A stretch of 64,000 bases of DNA. It comes from Antedon mediterranea (lineage: Eukaryota; Echinodermata; Crinoidea; Comatulida; Antedonidae). The notes beneath the pieces were generated by a model. That model saw nothing but the letters and a program-made list of their open reading frames with translations, ran no database searches and was not told where the DNA came from. Position 1 is the stretch's first letter. Every line of letters starts with the position of its first letter. The DNA lies in assembly GCF_964355755.1 (NCBI RefSeq), contig NC_092672.1:17544501-17608500 (forward strand), given 5' to 3'. Shown here one piece after another: positions 36,301 to 51,300 of the stretch. The position numbers and the translations under genes are program-made.

Positions 36301-39300
36301 CGACTAAATGTGTTGATAACGCTGTCAAAGTTTGCATTTTCAGAAAGGTCTCTTTCAACTGATATTAGGGTTAATGATGATAGCCGTTTTTCTCCCATGG
36401 TTGACCGCAAGTAGTTTTTAACGAGTTTCAACTTACTGAATGATCTTTCTGCTGTGGCAGAAGCCACCGATATTGTTGCAAATATGCGAAAAAGGATTCC
36501 CATGTTTGGATATGCAGTGTGTAAACTATTTTTGAAAACCCAATGCAGCATATCTTGCAAAGTTTCAATAGTTCCTTTCTCAGGTATAAGTTCTTTATAC
36601 AGCAAGCAAAACTGTTCATATTCTTTTTCAGCTAGTCCAATATCAATATCTTCCGAGTATGACCTAGCTAAATCACTGAACATGCCCATCTTTCCCAAAT
36701 TAGCAGGCATTAAGAAGCCGAAAGGTCTAACCCGGTTATGGAAATCAGCAAATCTGTTTTAAAGTTCATTAATAATCTTATCGTATATAAAATAAAATAC
36801 GTCTCTTCTGAATCTGTCTTTTGGATCTTCATGGGGTTCATCAGTAGCTTGTTCTCCTGGCATTCTTTTTCGTCTACGAAGTCTTCGCCTTGTGAATGTC
36901 GCAGTTCGAGTTCCTCTTCTGCAGCAATGGACGTTAGTGTATTTATGCATTCCCTAAAATGCTCTTCTGATCGTCTTTTAGTTACTATTTCAGTTGTGCT
37001 TGTAATCATAGCTGACGCAGTAACCACGTATATCTTAATTTTCTGAAGGTATTGAGAAAGAATGTTGATGTCTGCTAAAATGTTTATCCACATTTCCAAT
37101 AGAACCAAAAACTTGCTGATGGCATCTAATAGGCCCTGTGCTTCCCCTACATTTTCAGGAGTTTTCTCCCTTCCTACAATCTTCTCTAAAGCTAATAACA
37201 TTGCTGGGTAAGTATCTTGAACAGCCTTTACTGCTTTGTACTTACAGTACCATCGAGTTTCGCATAACCTTTGCAAAGTTTTTCTTTTCATTTTAAGCTC
37301 GTCTTGAGCATCTTGAAAGATATCCAGTCGTGGGTGGCTCCCGGTGATAAATGTATAGAGCTTTAATTAGCACTGTCCCAAAAAAAGTTACAGCATCAAC
37401 ACATTCATTACACGCGTGTACCAGTACTAAGTTTAAATTATGTGCACATGCAGCAGTGTAAATATGTAGCAGACGAGTTTTCTTTTTTTACGCGAGCCTG
37501 CAAACCAGTTAAATGACCAGACATGTTGTTGGCTCCATCATATGACTGACAACGAATCCGCTTTATATCTAATCCATGTTTTTCCAAAAGCACTTTTAAT
37601 TGTTTGAACACATTTTCTGAGTTGCTAGACTTTAAATCTGCAAACTGCAAAAAGTGTTCTTGAATAACAAAGGTATCATCTACGTATCGCAAACAGAACG
37701 ATAACTGGTCTTTGTGTGAAACATCAATTGTGCTATCAAGTATAACACCATAGAAGTGAGCACTTGTGACATGCGACAGTATCATTCGTGTAACTTCCTC
37801 AGAAAGTGCGTTTATAAAGTCATTCTGAATCTTAGGGCTCATGTACATGACATGTCGAGGACTTGTGGCTATGTGCTTTGCCAATACCCCATCGTATTTG
37901 GAAAGAAGCTTAACTAATTCTAAAAAGTTGCCTTCATTTTTACTAAATCGAAGTTCTCTGTGTCCCCGAAATGCAAGGTTCCGTTTGGCCAAAAAGAATG
38001 TTATATCAAGCAGACGGTGCAACACCGCTCTATTTTGCGCAATTTGCTGCTCATACACTCTGAGTTGCTGTTTGTCTACAGTCATGCCAATGTTAAGACG
38101 TTTTCGCTACAAATTGTCTTACAGAATCGTGATGAATAGATGACTGTTCGTGAGCGCGAAACTTCTCTGTAGCTTTCTTCCACTTGACGAATCCATGCGC
38201 AGGTTCTATAAATGATAGATTGAAATGACTATCTAATCTATCTGCAAACAGCCAACTACTACTATTACTGAATATACTAGCCAATCTCTAACAGATTTAA
38301 GGCCATTTTTCATATCCCTGTAATACCAGGACGGTCGGAATGATCTCATTAATTTATTTTCAGGAAATTTAAAGGGTTCATGTAGTCCTGGTTGACTAGG
38401 ACCTTTTTCCATACTGCCCGAACAAACACTGGTGTTCTTATTTTGTTCACAAACAGTGCTGGATCTGTTGGAAACGAATTTGTAAGATCGAGCAATAGTG
38501 AAATCGATTCTTTCTGGATTTCTTCTATTTAAAGTATGCTCATGTCTTAGGCTCGATTGTTGGCTCACTTAATTGTGCATCTTTGTCGTCTTGTAGTTTG
38601 GAAACGTTTCCGATTGATGTTTTTAAAGTGTCGGTTTCTACATCACTGCTATCATTCCGCTGGTCCAGGTCCTGTTGAAAGTAATAAGGTGTATACTTAT
38701 TGAATTTAATCATTCCGATGCTCAGATATTTACCTTACAATAGTGATATGTGATGTGACGAATGATGAATCGAGAAGAGTTATACATTTATCTTAACTTA
38801 ATAACTATACTATCAAAAGACCGGATAACCAATTCAATACTGTATTGTTATTATTGGCACTAGTGTATAGAAATTGAAAAATACGATACCCCAACTGTCC
38901 CGAAGTCATGCGCATGCGTCTCTGGTTGGACCTGTATAAAAATATAATAATATAATATTATTGTTAACATTTTTGAGAATCGTTCTGATAAGCGGATCTT
39001 ACGTCCCATAGATTATACACGTCACTTTACATACTTTCACTATCAACTGACTACAAAACATTAACCGTTTTTTCCTACAATAATTTATTATTTAATTTTG
39101 TTTTAATGATGTAGGCCTATTTAATATTATCATACAATTTGCTTTATTATACAGTACCTCAATTTCCATTGGCACAATAGTTTGGGGCTGCAAATGAGTC
39201 ACAGATTGGTCTTCCTCTCTAAGATTAGTCGTAGGCCTGTTGTCTGATCTTGTTGTAAGTCTGTGCAACCCTCCTCCTGGTGGTACTGACTCTCTGTACC

Positions 39301-42300
39301 TAAACTTTGCACCGTGGACAGTTTAAATGTGGCTTAGCAGCCTATCTCTTCTTAATGTTTTTTTACAATAAAAACACATTGTTCGTTCTTTTGAAAACAT
39401 CGCGGAATGAATATAATAATTTTATTCTATGCGAAAAGAAAGTGAATGCCTGTCCGGGAGTGAATGAAATGCTGTAATGCCCTTACAGGTAGGCAATTCG
39501 GCAAATGCATGGCGGCTTAGATAAAAGACGCCAAAAACCACAGTCAACTGACCGCATGTTAATGTACTGATAAGCAGTGCGTCTTCCCACGAGTTGTCAG
39601 TCAGGATTTTGTGTATTTCATATCATCTTACTTGAATATCATACTGTACTGTGACTCATTTGAAGCCATATCATATATCGTATATTTTATTCTTATCTTA
39701 TATTTTCTTTCTTTTTCTTTCTTCTATCCCTTCTTTGTATTTTATTTTATTGTATTTTTTTACTTGTTACCCAGCCCGATCGAACGCTTCTCAACCCGGT
39801 AAAATCCGCCAGGGGGGTATTATTTTACGGTATATTGTTATAATAGTTTTTATGTACAGTAGTAAATAGACGATATTTAAAAGCAATTTTAAACCCAGAA
39901 TCCCCATTTTTAAGCCATAAAAGAAATATCAGAATTAAAACTTACTTGAAACTGTAGAATCAAGGTATCATCCTTAAGATAACCTTCACTCGCAAGAAGA
40001 TCAATTCTAAAGAAACGATTATAACCCCAACATTCACCAACTTCAAAGTCCGAGGCGAACTCACGTACTATGTTTTTACTATCATCATGAGAAGCTTGGT
40101 GTATCATCTCAACACGGTATTCATATCTAGAGTAGATAATATTTTCAGTGCATAATGTAGTGGTAAGAATATATGATACTGCCATCTAGCGGTAGATGGA
40201 GATTATGAAAATTGGAGGAAAGTCGAATAATCTTGATCCTAAAAATGGTCTTGAATTTTTTTCTTTATTTTGTTTGCTTTTGTGTTTGAGCGATTGATTA
40301 AAAGTTATTATAATTTGACCTAAATTATTCGTTTTGTTGCCATTTTGATGTCACATAATAGTTATTTACAAAAATTGGATTGAAAAAAAAATTGTTTACC
40401 TAAACAAAATGCAATTTAAAGCAAAAAATATTCAAATTGACTGGAAGTCGGTGAGTTTTTGGTTGAATTTAACCGTTTATTTTATTTTTTTTTAACTTTA
40501 TTAAAACTGCAAAAAGAATGTTTCTATTAACCCTAATTGTTCATGTTTTTGGGGGACAATACATCTTTAAATGAACATTAATATTTCTTTTTTGTAGATA
40601 TTGTGATGAGATAACAAATATTGTCCCATTAATACGGGTGTCCTATTATTAGGGGTTGGCCGTAGTGTTACAACATATATCTTCCCTAGTCTTGCAGGAA
40701 AGTGTCCTTTTAATAAGGGTCTCTCCTGAAAAATAGCAAAAGTCTTCCTACTTTAAGGAGTTTTATCAGACAATCTATATTGTTTTGACAACTCTGTAAC
40801 AGGACCACACTGTTGATTTTGCCATATCTCCCCTAACTATTACCACATTTAAACAAACTCAAACAGATACATTAGTTTTAACACAAATTAATTAATTACT
40901 ACGGCATTTTTTTTCAGTTTTAAATTTTCAAATTGTTAAAGTTGAAAATAAACTATGATCAAGTCACTAATATTTACACATTTCTTATCAATCGTTAATG
41001 GCTTCTTGGTTCTTTTGAGTGTTGCTGAGACACACGAATGTGAAGTGCTGCGTGAAAATTGAAAAGTTTACGGGTTTTGCTGCTTCATGTTTTCACTGAT
41101 ATCTTAATCTAGGCTTACACTAAAGACAAATATTAAATTATATTATTTTTATATTATAATTTAGTTAATATATAATAATAATAATTTAGACTTACACTTT
41201 TTATTTTGAAATATCAGACTTTAAAAGTGTACAAAAAAGGTGAAAAACTTTGTCACACTGTAAAAATTAAAGTTTGTTAAACTTACTTAGATGTTTCTGG
41301 AAGACCAGATGATAACTCCAGAAATACAGATAAATAATTTCCCCGAACAACCCCATTTCCATCCTTAAAATAAAAAGGAAAAATGTTAAATAAATGTTTA
41401 ACTAGATTTAATTCGTAACTACGACGTATTGTAGGTTATATCCATTAATTTAAATAAAGATAAATGATTTTTAAAAGATATTATATTGATTGATTGATTT
41501 TGTCAGAATCTATAATTATTTTTTAATATGAACGATACGATCTTGCTAGTGCAAATACAATAGCCGGTATCACAATCCAATCAAAGATCTTTCCGCTAAA
41601 TCATACTGTCAAATTTTAAAAACAGTGCTCATATTGGGAACATGATCTCATAATCACATCGAGCATAGCTCATTGGCAAAAGTTCCGTATTTTTTTGTTG
41701 TATGAATGTTAAAATAAACACAGTTTAAAACGTTGTTAACAACCAAACGGTCACGTGCCTAATATATTGTTTACTACACATGCTCAACAACCTTTAACCT
41801 TGTTGGCTATGCTTTCGCGGTCGTATCTTGGTGGCATGATTAATATTCCATATTTTTAGCGCTAGCTGCTATGGCGATGAACAAACTTTATGCGACGAAT
41901 TTAATATAACTTTTCTGAATTCAAATTAAACGATCTCCCAGAAATATTACAAGATTAATAATAAATGTAATTACAAGAATAAATACAAATTGTTTGTAAA
42001 TTGTAGTACCCTTTGTGTTTAAAAAACATTAATTTTGCCATGACATTACCACTAGCCAATCACCAGGCACTACAATTAAATATAATCACATTGATAATTA
42101 AGGAGATTTATGAAGAAACCACTGCTTAGCCATAACATAAGCATTTTGCTTATCCATAACCCAATCTCTCTCAGATTTAATATTTTTTGCTCAATCAATT
42201 ATCTTTCGTAATAATAACATCTTTGTATGTGTACATTTTCTTACATGCCGTTTGTTGTGCGGATAACTAACTCGTCAAAGTGACGAGTTCAAATCTAGTT

Positions 42301-45300
42301 ATCTTGTATTTAATAGGGAGTTTTCGCAACCTTACGAATACGATAACGAAAACGGATACGTCACACATTCGTAAAACTTTTGAGCTGATCCCCATTTCAT
42401 ATTCGTAAAGCGTATTCATGTTGACGAATATCACCAGTCATATTCGTAACTACAAAACGAGTATAGTTTTTGATCTATTTTGCACATTTTGCATTTGAAT
42501 CAGGAATGATTCATGGTTATAATATAATTATACTTTTATTGAAAGTAATTTACTATAAAGTAATTTACTATAAAGTAATTTACTAAAATGCCAGGTCAAT
42601 TTTGATAAATAGCAGTTTTTAAAGTTCTCACTCGCTTTGATGTTACGATAGCTGGCCTAGGCAGCCAAGCACCAAGCAACACGTACCTACGCTTCGCTCA
42701 AATTTACCGCAGTCATATGGTGCCCTCAATATTTCGTTGCCATGCGAAACAGATTTTTACTGGCTTACGAAAAACGAATACATGTGCGTGACGTATCCGT
42801 TTTCCTTATCGTATTCGTAAGGTTGCGAAAACTCCCTAATAATAAAAAATAACTTTTCTGCAATTAGTATTATGAAAATATTTATGTACGTTTTATTATG
42901 ACGTCATAAATTGAGAATTTGTAAAATTGGGGTTCGTAATTGAGGGTTTTTACTGTACAACTATTTCTTTTACATTTCTATTGATGTATGGTATATACTG
43001 TACATTAGGAAGCAAATTAAAAATCTAAACTTGTCATTTGAAAAAGAAAAATATAACTTACAGGGTAAACTTTAAGTCTCCAACTCAGTCCGCATACATT
43101 AAGTGCATTACTGTATACAGGATCCGCTTTATGCTGTAGTGCACTGTAAATCATTAAAAACAAATATTGAGTTATAACTTATAATTACAATTATTGTTTA
43201 TTAGATGGTTCTCAAATACATTTTTAGAATCTCTATTAACACTTTGAATGCCAAACACAGAGATCTCTGTGTTTAGAATCCTAACACTTTAATGCAAATA
43301 TGTTTTTTTACTAAATCCGGTGGATAAGTTACCGTAATTATTGGTATACTACAAATGTTGACACTGTATTCGGTCTGGACAGAAAATATTTTACTATTTG
43401 AAAGTAAATAATCTGGTTACGAACGACTGTCAAAAACAATACCTGTCGAAACATCAACATACCCCACATAGAGCGATGGTTTGGAGGCGCATTGTGTATC
43501 GGCTGAATAAAAAGATAATGGTGCTATTTTGAATATGAACAAATTTTGAATTAAATGATTCCGGATCAACTTTAGGAATGGCTAGGCCTGGTGTCTTTAC
43601 TATGTGGATTTTTGACCTAAGATTTATGATTTATAAAATTTGTTGGTAAGTATGTTTACTCAGTTTGTTGACCTAACCGGGCGATATTTTCATATTGTGA
43701 TGTCTTGCACAAAATCGCGAATATCTTGACTTTCTTGTGGGAAACTACAAAAGACTAAAAAAGTGGGTTAATTTTACTGTTACGATTTATATATTGTGAT
43801 TTGAAAAACGTTCTTGGTACCAATGTAAAGTTAAAATCTTATCTTAATTTTATTCTAAATTATATATCAATCAGATCACATACGTAGTTTTAATCAGCTT
43901 AGTAAAAACATTGAAATTCACTAAATATGCCTCTGCCAGTCAAAGTGTTGATGGACACTGGGGATACTAACCAAAAAACTGAAATTGTCCATAATAGGAC
44001 TTTTTGTGGAAAAAAAGAATAATGTATACCAAAGTAAACAATAAATGATCTGCACTCAAGAAATTGAAAAGAATTTAAAATTTAGCCACAGAGCAGATTT
44101 CAATTTTAGTATACAACCATTTAATTTGATGTACCTCATAACCCCTGGACGCCAGTATCTCCCTATACTCATCAACCTCCAATCCTCTTCAATACTCGGG
44201 TGACTTGTTACAAATAAATTCTTCCCAGTACAAATTTTAATTCAACAAGCTTCATAATTGAAATTAGCATGGGCATCATGGTTTAAGTACTTTGCACAAT
44301 GTGTAAATGAATAGGTGTCATATTGGCTAATGATTAAAATATCTAATTGTGATACAGCTGAATTTCCCCATCCCAGCCACAATCAACAAACCTTAACTCC
44401 TGTAGTAACTTTTTCTAGTGCAATTCCATTTATGTTGTACTTCATTATCCCCAAATACCAGTATCTCCGCCCTTCCCCCTCCCAACACACCCTGTACTGG
44501 ATGATGTGTTTAAGACGTTTAAAACTCCCAACCCCTTTCCAGAGATAATTAAAATTCTGTTAAAATTTCCGACTCACAATTCTGGTCAATTTGATAGCCC
44601 ATCAAAACTGAGAGAAAGTGGGGCATTTTGACCACATTTTGGCACCTAACTTGGATCCAAGATGACGGATAATGTTCAACTATAGTTTAGAAACTTCTCG
44701 GTATACCCCATATGTATAGATGTTTGTTGGCGGGCACTGATTTATCACGCCTGAGGGAAATTGGCACTTGGAATAGAGGTTTTACAAAGTAAAATAGTAT
44801 TTTGAATAACTCTTTGAACAGTTTACCATTATGATGTTGTGATGGAGTTATGTACCGAGATTCAGCAATTAAAAACAATGATTGTAAACAGAGATAGCCC
44901 GCAGCGAAGCATCCTTGTACAGTATTATGTGTGCAGTATGTTTCAGCATCAACAACATACGATGTGTACTACATTCGGACAAAAACACCTATTCGGGGTA
45001 AATCATTTAACCAATAATCAATAATTTATTATCTAACTAAACTTAATCAGTATACTGGTTCTAAGAGTGTAAGAATTTGTTTACAATACATTTGTATTAA
45101 TTGGTTTTAGATCTTTGGGTTGCCGATTTTGTTCAATTGTATAGTCTACATTCTTTATGAAACCAAGTGAATATAAATTTTGAAATCTCTGGCATTCCTA
45201 TAATAATTCAGGCCTTTTCTATATAACAATATTGTTGAAATAATTGTGTTTTTACCTTGATTACTCTACAAAGAACCCAGGGGGGGGGGGGGGGGTCACT

Positions 45301-48300
45301 TGTATATAAACCATTTATTAAATATTCAAATGACATAGGCCTATAAATTTACATTGATTATATAAAATTCATATAGAAGTTAAAATCGTTGTGAGATGTG
45401 AGATTATTCGGAAAAACTTTATAGGTTCCTTCATATGGAGACCCTTTCCTGTACATAATTATTTTTGATGTGGACTCTTCATACAATACCAAAGTGTTAC
45501 AATCAATTTTGTTTATGCTCATTATGCAAATTGCTTAATGCTGACAGCCTTCAGAATTCTTCATTCTAATGGAATAAAAATCCATAACAAAAAAAATATC
45601 GCAAACATTGCGGAGTAATATGGAAAAAATAGACATTTGGCTGCTGGACTAAACTATAATGTCTGTAGAGACTTTGTTTGGCTCACAAATGACTCGGATA
45701 CAGGTTTCTAATAGCCAAGATAGGACTATTTAGTAAATCTCAAAATCACACCTATATCACTCACCTCCAAAGTATGCAAATTATTAGTACAAGTTACATG
45801 AAATATGCAAATTAGGGGGTGAAACTACAGGTTCGTATATATCGAAAACCACTAAGGCTAGAGAGTTGATTTTTTCAAAAACTTGTTCAGACTGTACATA
45901 TTTATATTCTAATGAAACATTTTAAGAAAGAAAGACTGGAAATGAAACATTTTAAGAAAGAAAGACTGGAAATACAACAATTAAGCATGACAAGAAAGCG
46001 CTAGGCCCCCTAAACATTCCATCAGGTGGTGAATTTCCGCATCTCCTATTGTCGCTATTTGTGTTTGTAACTCCCGCAAACCGTCATATAAATCTGATTA
46101 CAGTATTTCTTCGTATCGTGTGTGTGATGAAGAGGAACGCGACAGCAGCAACTGTTGCCGTGTGTTTCGAGGAATGGGTGAGTGCCTAGCCCTGGGCCTA
46201 GGCGGTAGGCCTACTAGTACTAGACTAGAGGAAGGCTTGGATGGGCAGGACTTAACGTCGAAGAAACCTAGTCTAGGCGGATCGTTTAGGCTAGGCTGTC
46301 TTTTCAATTCATTCATGGTAGTTTTTAACTTTTGTAGCCTAGCTAGGCTAGGCCTGGTTAATTAATGTTAAGCCTACTAGCCTCTCTAGTAGAGGCTAGA
46401 TCTATCTATATAGCCTATAGGGCCTAGCCTAGGCCTAGGCCTAGCTACGCCTATACTATAGTGTAGCCCTACTAGCTAGAAATAGAAGAGTGTAGCAGTA
46501 GGCTAGTAGTAAGCCTAGATAGTAAAATAGGCCTGGCCCTAGTAGTAGCAGGTAGCCTACTATACATTACTACTACTACTCTAGTACTACTAGGCGGGAT
46601 GAAGCAAGCAAGTAAATGCTAGCTAACATTCAATTATTAATCAATGTTTAATACATGTACATTTTAATTTATAAATACATTTTTACAATGTAAAAAACTG
46701 TAAAAATACTGATTACTAAAAAGTTTAACAATATTAATATTTATTTTAACTTGTTTCTTGAAAGAAAAATGTATATAAGTTAAATTTTAATATTAATGTA
46801 CTAGATACTATATCTATTTATATCATAGAAGATTAATGTGACCATTGTAGCATCTCTTTTACTGTAAATAGTGTTATAACTACCTACTACTAGACCTATA
46901 AAATAGATTGTGAAGTAATTATTGGTCGTGTTGTATTTAAAAAAAAAAAAAATTAATTATGGTATAATTAATATTCATATCATCATCATACTGGTCAGAA
47001 CAAGTGCATAGGTGTGTTATTTGTATACATGTTGCAGACTTCTATATAGAATATTTTATGATTTTTTTTCTTTTTACCATAGGGTAATAAAAATCTGCTG
47101 TACCAAAACACTTTCCTGACCTTGATTGGACTTGCAGTTGATAATGCCGTAAGGACTTGTGATTTTACCCAAGAAATTTAAATACATTTTCAGGTAAATG
47201 GATTTATAATATCAAAATGTCCTACAATAAAACCTGGTGAATAAGAATGTTTAGTTTTATTTATATGATATTAAGAGAAACTGTGGCTGATATAATACTT
47301 TTGTTTTTTGGTGCTCAATCTAGTTCCTGGTTGACATTTAATATTTGTTTGTTCTTTTTAGAGTGTATGGTAGCTGAATTATTTTGTCTTCCATAGCTTG
47401 TTGGCTCCTTAACAAACTGCAGCATCTGTTAAAACAAATTTGCAAAGATACAAAAATATCAAGGTGCAAGATGTTGTATATTTGTCTGTTACTCTACAGT
47501 ATTATTTAATCGGGTCAATTTATGTACAGTATCTTTTATTCACATATTATAAATATTAATATAACACACTATCAAGGAAAAATTATTATTATATATATTT
47601 TGGTTCCATGTGATGAACACTAATAATTTCATTTAATAAAAATTAATTTAAAGGTACAGTTACGTAATTTATGTGATTTTTCTTGAGAGCGTGTTTTTTT
47701 AATTAAATAGCATTCAATTGCTAAAATAGACCTGATTTTTTCTTTTTTGAGTTTACTTTAGTTCTATGTGATGAACACTAATAATTTAATTCAATAAAAA
47801 TAAATTTAAAGGTACAGTTATGTAATTTATGTGATTTTTCTTGAGAGCGTGTTTTTTAATTAAACAGCATTCAATTGCTTAAATAGACCTGGTTTTTTCT
47901 TGTTTGAGTTTACTTTAGTTTTATGTGATGAACACTAATAATTTAATTCAATAAAAATAAATTTAAAGGTACAGTTACGTAATTTATGTGATTTTTCTTG
48001 AGAGCGTGTTTTTTAATTAAACAGCATTCAATTGCTTAAATAGACCTGGTTTTTTCTTGTTTGAGTTTACTTTAGTTCTATGTGATGAACACTAATAATT
48101 TAATTCAATAAAAATAAATTTAAAGGTACAGTTACGTAATTTATGTGATTTTTCTTGAGAGCGTGTTTATTTAATTAAACAGCATTCAATTGCTTAAATA
48201 GACCTGATTTTTTCTTGTTTGAGTTTACTTTAGTTCCATGTGATGAACACTAATAATTTCATTCAATCAAATAAAATTTAAAGGTACAGTTACGTAATTT

Positions 48301-51300
48301 ATGTGATTTTTCTTGAGAGCGTGTTTTTTAATTAAACAGCATTCAATTGCTTACATAGACCTGATTTTTTCTTTTTCGAGTTTACTTTAGTTCTATGTGA
48401 TGAACACTAATAATTTAATTCAATAAAAATAAATTTAAAGGTACAGTTATGTAATTTATGTGATTTTTCTTGAGAGCGTGTTAATTAAACAGCATTCAAT
48501 TGCTTAAATAGACCTGGTTTTTTCTTGTTTGAGTTTACTTTAGTTCTATGTGATGAACACTAATAATTTAATTCAATAAAAATAAATTTAAAGGTACAGT
48601 TACGTAATTTATGTGATTTTTCTTGAGAGCGTGTTTTTTAATTAAACAGCATTAAATTGCTTAAATAGACCTGGTTTTTTCTTGTTTGAGTTTACTTTAG
48701 TTCTATGTGATGAACACTAATAATTTAATTCAATAAAAATAAATTTAAAGGTACAGTTACGTAGTTTCTGTGATTTTTCTTGAGAGCGTGTTTTTTAATT
48801 AAACAGCATTCAATTGCTAAAATAGACCTGATTTTTTCTTGTTTAAGTTTACTTTAGTTCCATGTGATGAACACTAATAATTTCATTCAATAAAATTTAA
48901 TTTAAAGGTACAGTTACGTAATTTCTGTGATTTTCCTTGAGAGCGTGTTTATTTAATTAAACAGCATTCAATTGCTTAAATAGACCTGATTTTTTCTTGT
49001 TTGAGTTTACTTTAGTTCCATGTGATGAACACTAATAATTTCATTCAATAAAAATAAATTTAAATGTACAGCATTCAATTGCTTAAATAGACTTGATTTT
49101 ATCTTGTTTGACTTTACTTTAGTTCTATGTGATGAACACTAATAAATTCATTCAATAAAAATAAATTTAAAGGTACAGTTATGCAATTTCTGTGATTTTT
49201 CCCTGAGAGCGTGTTTTTTTTAGTTAAATAACATTCAATTCAAATCCCCATTTTGTAACCACCATGAGTTCGGGTCCATTTAAACAAGCTGGGCAAGCTG
49301 TAAATTGTATTAATCCGCTATGTTTGTATGCATGCGTATTGTTTGTATTACATAATATGCAATAGTTTTGTAATTAATCGATACCATTAATTCCAACAAA
49401 CAAATGGTAGGGCTACTTAAAATTATTTATGTGGTCCATAGTTACCAACCGTCTCGCATCGTTCGGGACGGTCCCGCATTTCAAGTGATTTTAATGAAAC
49501 ACGCGTTTAAACCTAAGTAGGCCTATATACGATGCGTTATCATTTTTTAACACAATTTGAGAGGAAAATGCATTCAAATTAATTGGTATATTTTAAAAGT
49601 ATAGAACATTACACGAGTAGGCCTATTTATATTATTACATCATGACACATCAATAAAATACGTAATATCAGGGAAAGTTACAATTACTGTGTCCGTGGTC
49701 GCTCGCCGTGACGAGGATGGGCCTATAACCACTTGACGTTTGTCATGATCACAATTACACATGACATGATTTTGTGTGCGTTTATAAAAGGTAAACCCAA
49801 TTTTCTTGCTATTGGTTGGTGGATCAGTTCAATTTTTACCCTCCAAAAAATGTTTTTTAATAAAATAAATTCATGAATCAGCATGAAAAACGTTGAATTA
49901 ACAAAAAAAAGAGTAATATACAATCTAATAATATTTGCATCGTTTACCGCCGTACCGGAATACAAGAGGTGCCATTCATCATAAATTTTACGTGCGAGAG
50001 TAATATTTCCGGCCAGGAGTGCCAGTGAACTAAATTTGTTTCCGTCACAAGTCGCCACGAGGAGGTGGGGGCTGTAAATACTTTGTGTCCGATCACGCAT
50101 TTTAAATCTCTCAGGTTGGTAAGTATGGTGGTCATCGTTAAATTGGCTGTTATTACAACAATTAAATACTTTTAAGTATTTAATTGTATGTATTAAAATA
50201 AGTACAACAAAACAAACTCGCTTTAAAAATAACAAAAATTGCATATTTAACTTGGGACTTTGTTTATGTTTAATTTTAGGTTTGTTATATTGGAACAAAA
50301 TTAGAGCAATAAAAAGAGCATGTTAAAAAGATGAATCTGTCATTGAGTAAGATGAAACTTAAATTGAATTAAAACCGATTTTCTTAATAATCATACTTAG
50401 AGATGCAAATCATCAAAATAATATTTATATGAAATTTAAACACTTTTATAGCCTATGCATGTACGCCTGTGCCATGGTATGCTTTAAAAAAATTATCTAG
50501 TATAGTATGACCCGTGCCGGGTATTTTCTTTTTAATACCGTCGATGGAAAATTGCCTTGATCATTTTGAATTTATATCTCCATATTTTGACCTCGTGTTA
50601 TTTCTTGTATACGGCAATTGAAATAAAACCTTAAATCATACTACAAAAATACACCGTAATTTATAAAGTAGAAATGTGAAAGAAAACACGAGAGAGAAAA
50701 GAAAACAAACTTTACAGTAGGTTTCTACAATATACAGCAAATAGTATCTATTGAATACAGTTAAAAATCCACGGAATAAAATATATAGAGGGCAGCAATC
50801 AGGAAATCGTTTGTATATACCTGCAGTTTTTCAATATTTATTATAAATTTGACCGCAATTACCCACAGTAAAATGGAATAGCCCGTGCTATTCTTTAACG
50901 GCCATTTGTTCGTAAAATGTTTTATTAGAGCAAATATATACATGGGACGACTGTAATTTCACCCATTATTTGCACATTTAACTTGTACTGCTATTTTACA
51001 TACTTTTGAGGTGTGTAGGTATGACTTTGGGCATTACAAAGTGGTCTCTGGATATTCGGAAACCTGTATCTGGGTCATTTGAGAGCAAAATAAAGTCTCT
51101 ACAGATATTTAGTCACAAACATTGAGAAATGGGATCAAGGTTCAAAAGTTGTATTCCAGTCATTTGTTCGTAAAATGTTTTATTAGACCAAATATAAATA
51201 TACATTCTGAATAAATCAGTGAAAAAATTAACTCTCTTGGACTAGTAGTTTTTAAGATATGGTAACCCTGTAATTTCACCTTAATTTGCATATCATCGGC

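Larger units (their letters stand above)
33309..39945. other. TRIM37 intron w5-w6: two autonomous-type DNA transposons
   Basis: The intron holds a Tigger-like element (33957 to about 35760) and a hAT element (about 36000-39400). 33480-33620 (gcagaacgaaggctg, gtgcagctacg, ttcgacgat) is a short repeat that recurs at 58550-58665. 39401-39945 shows nothing recognisable. Confidence 0.7.

Noticed and set aside
46120-46365. 81-codon plus-strand frame
   Set aside because: Its content follows the CTAG/AGGCCT repeat and shows no domain.
47590-49230. CRISPR array
   Set aside because: Units are contiguous 157-bp copies without distinct spacers, and the DNA is clearly animal.
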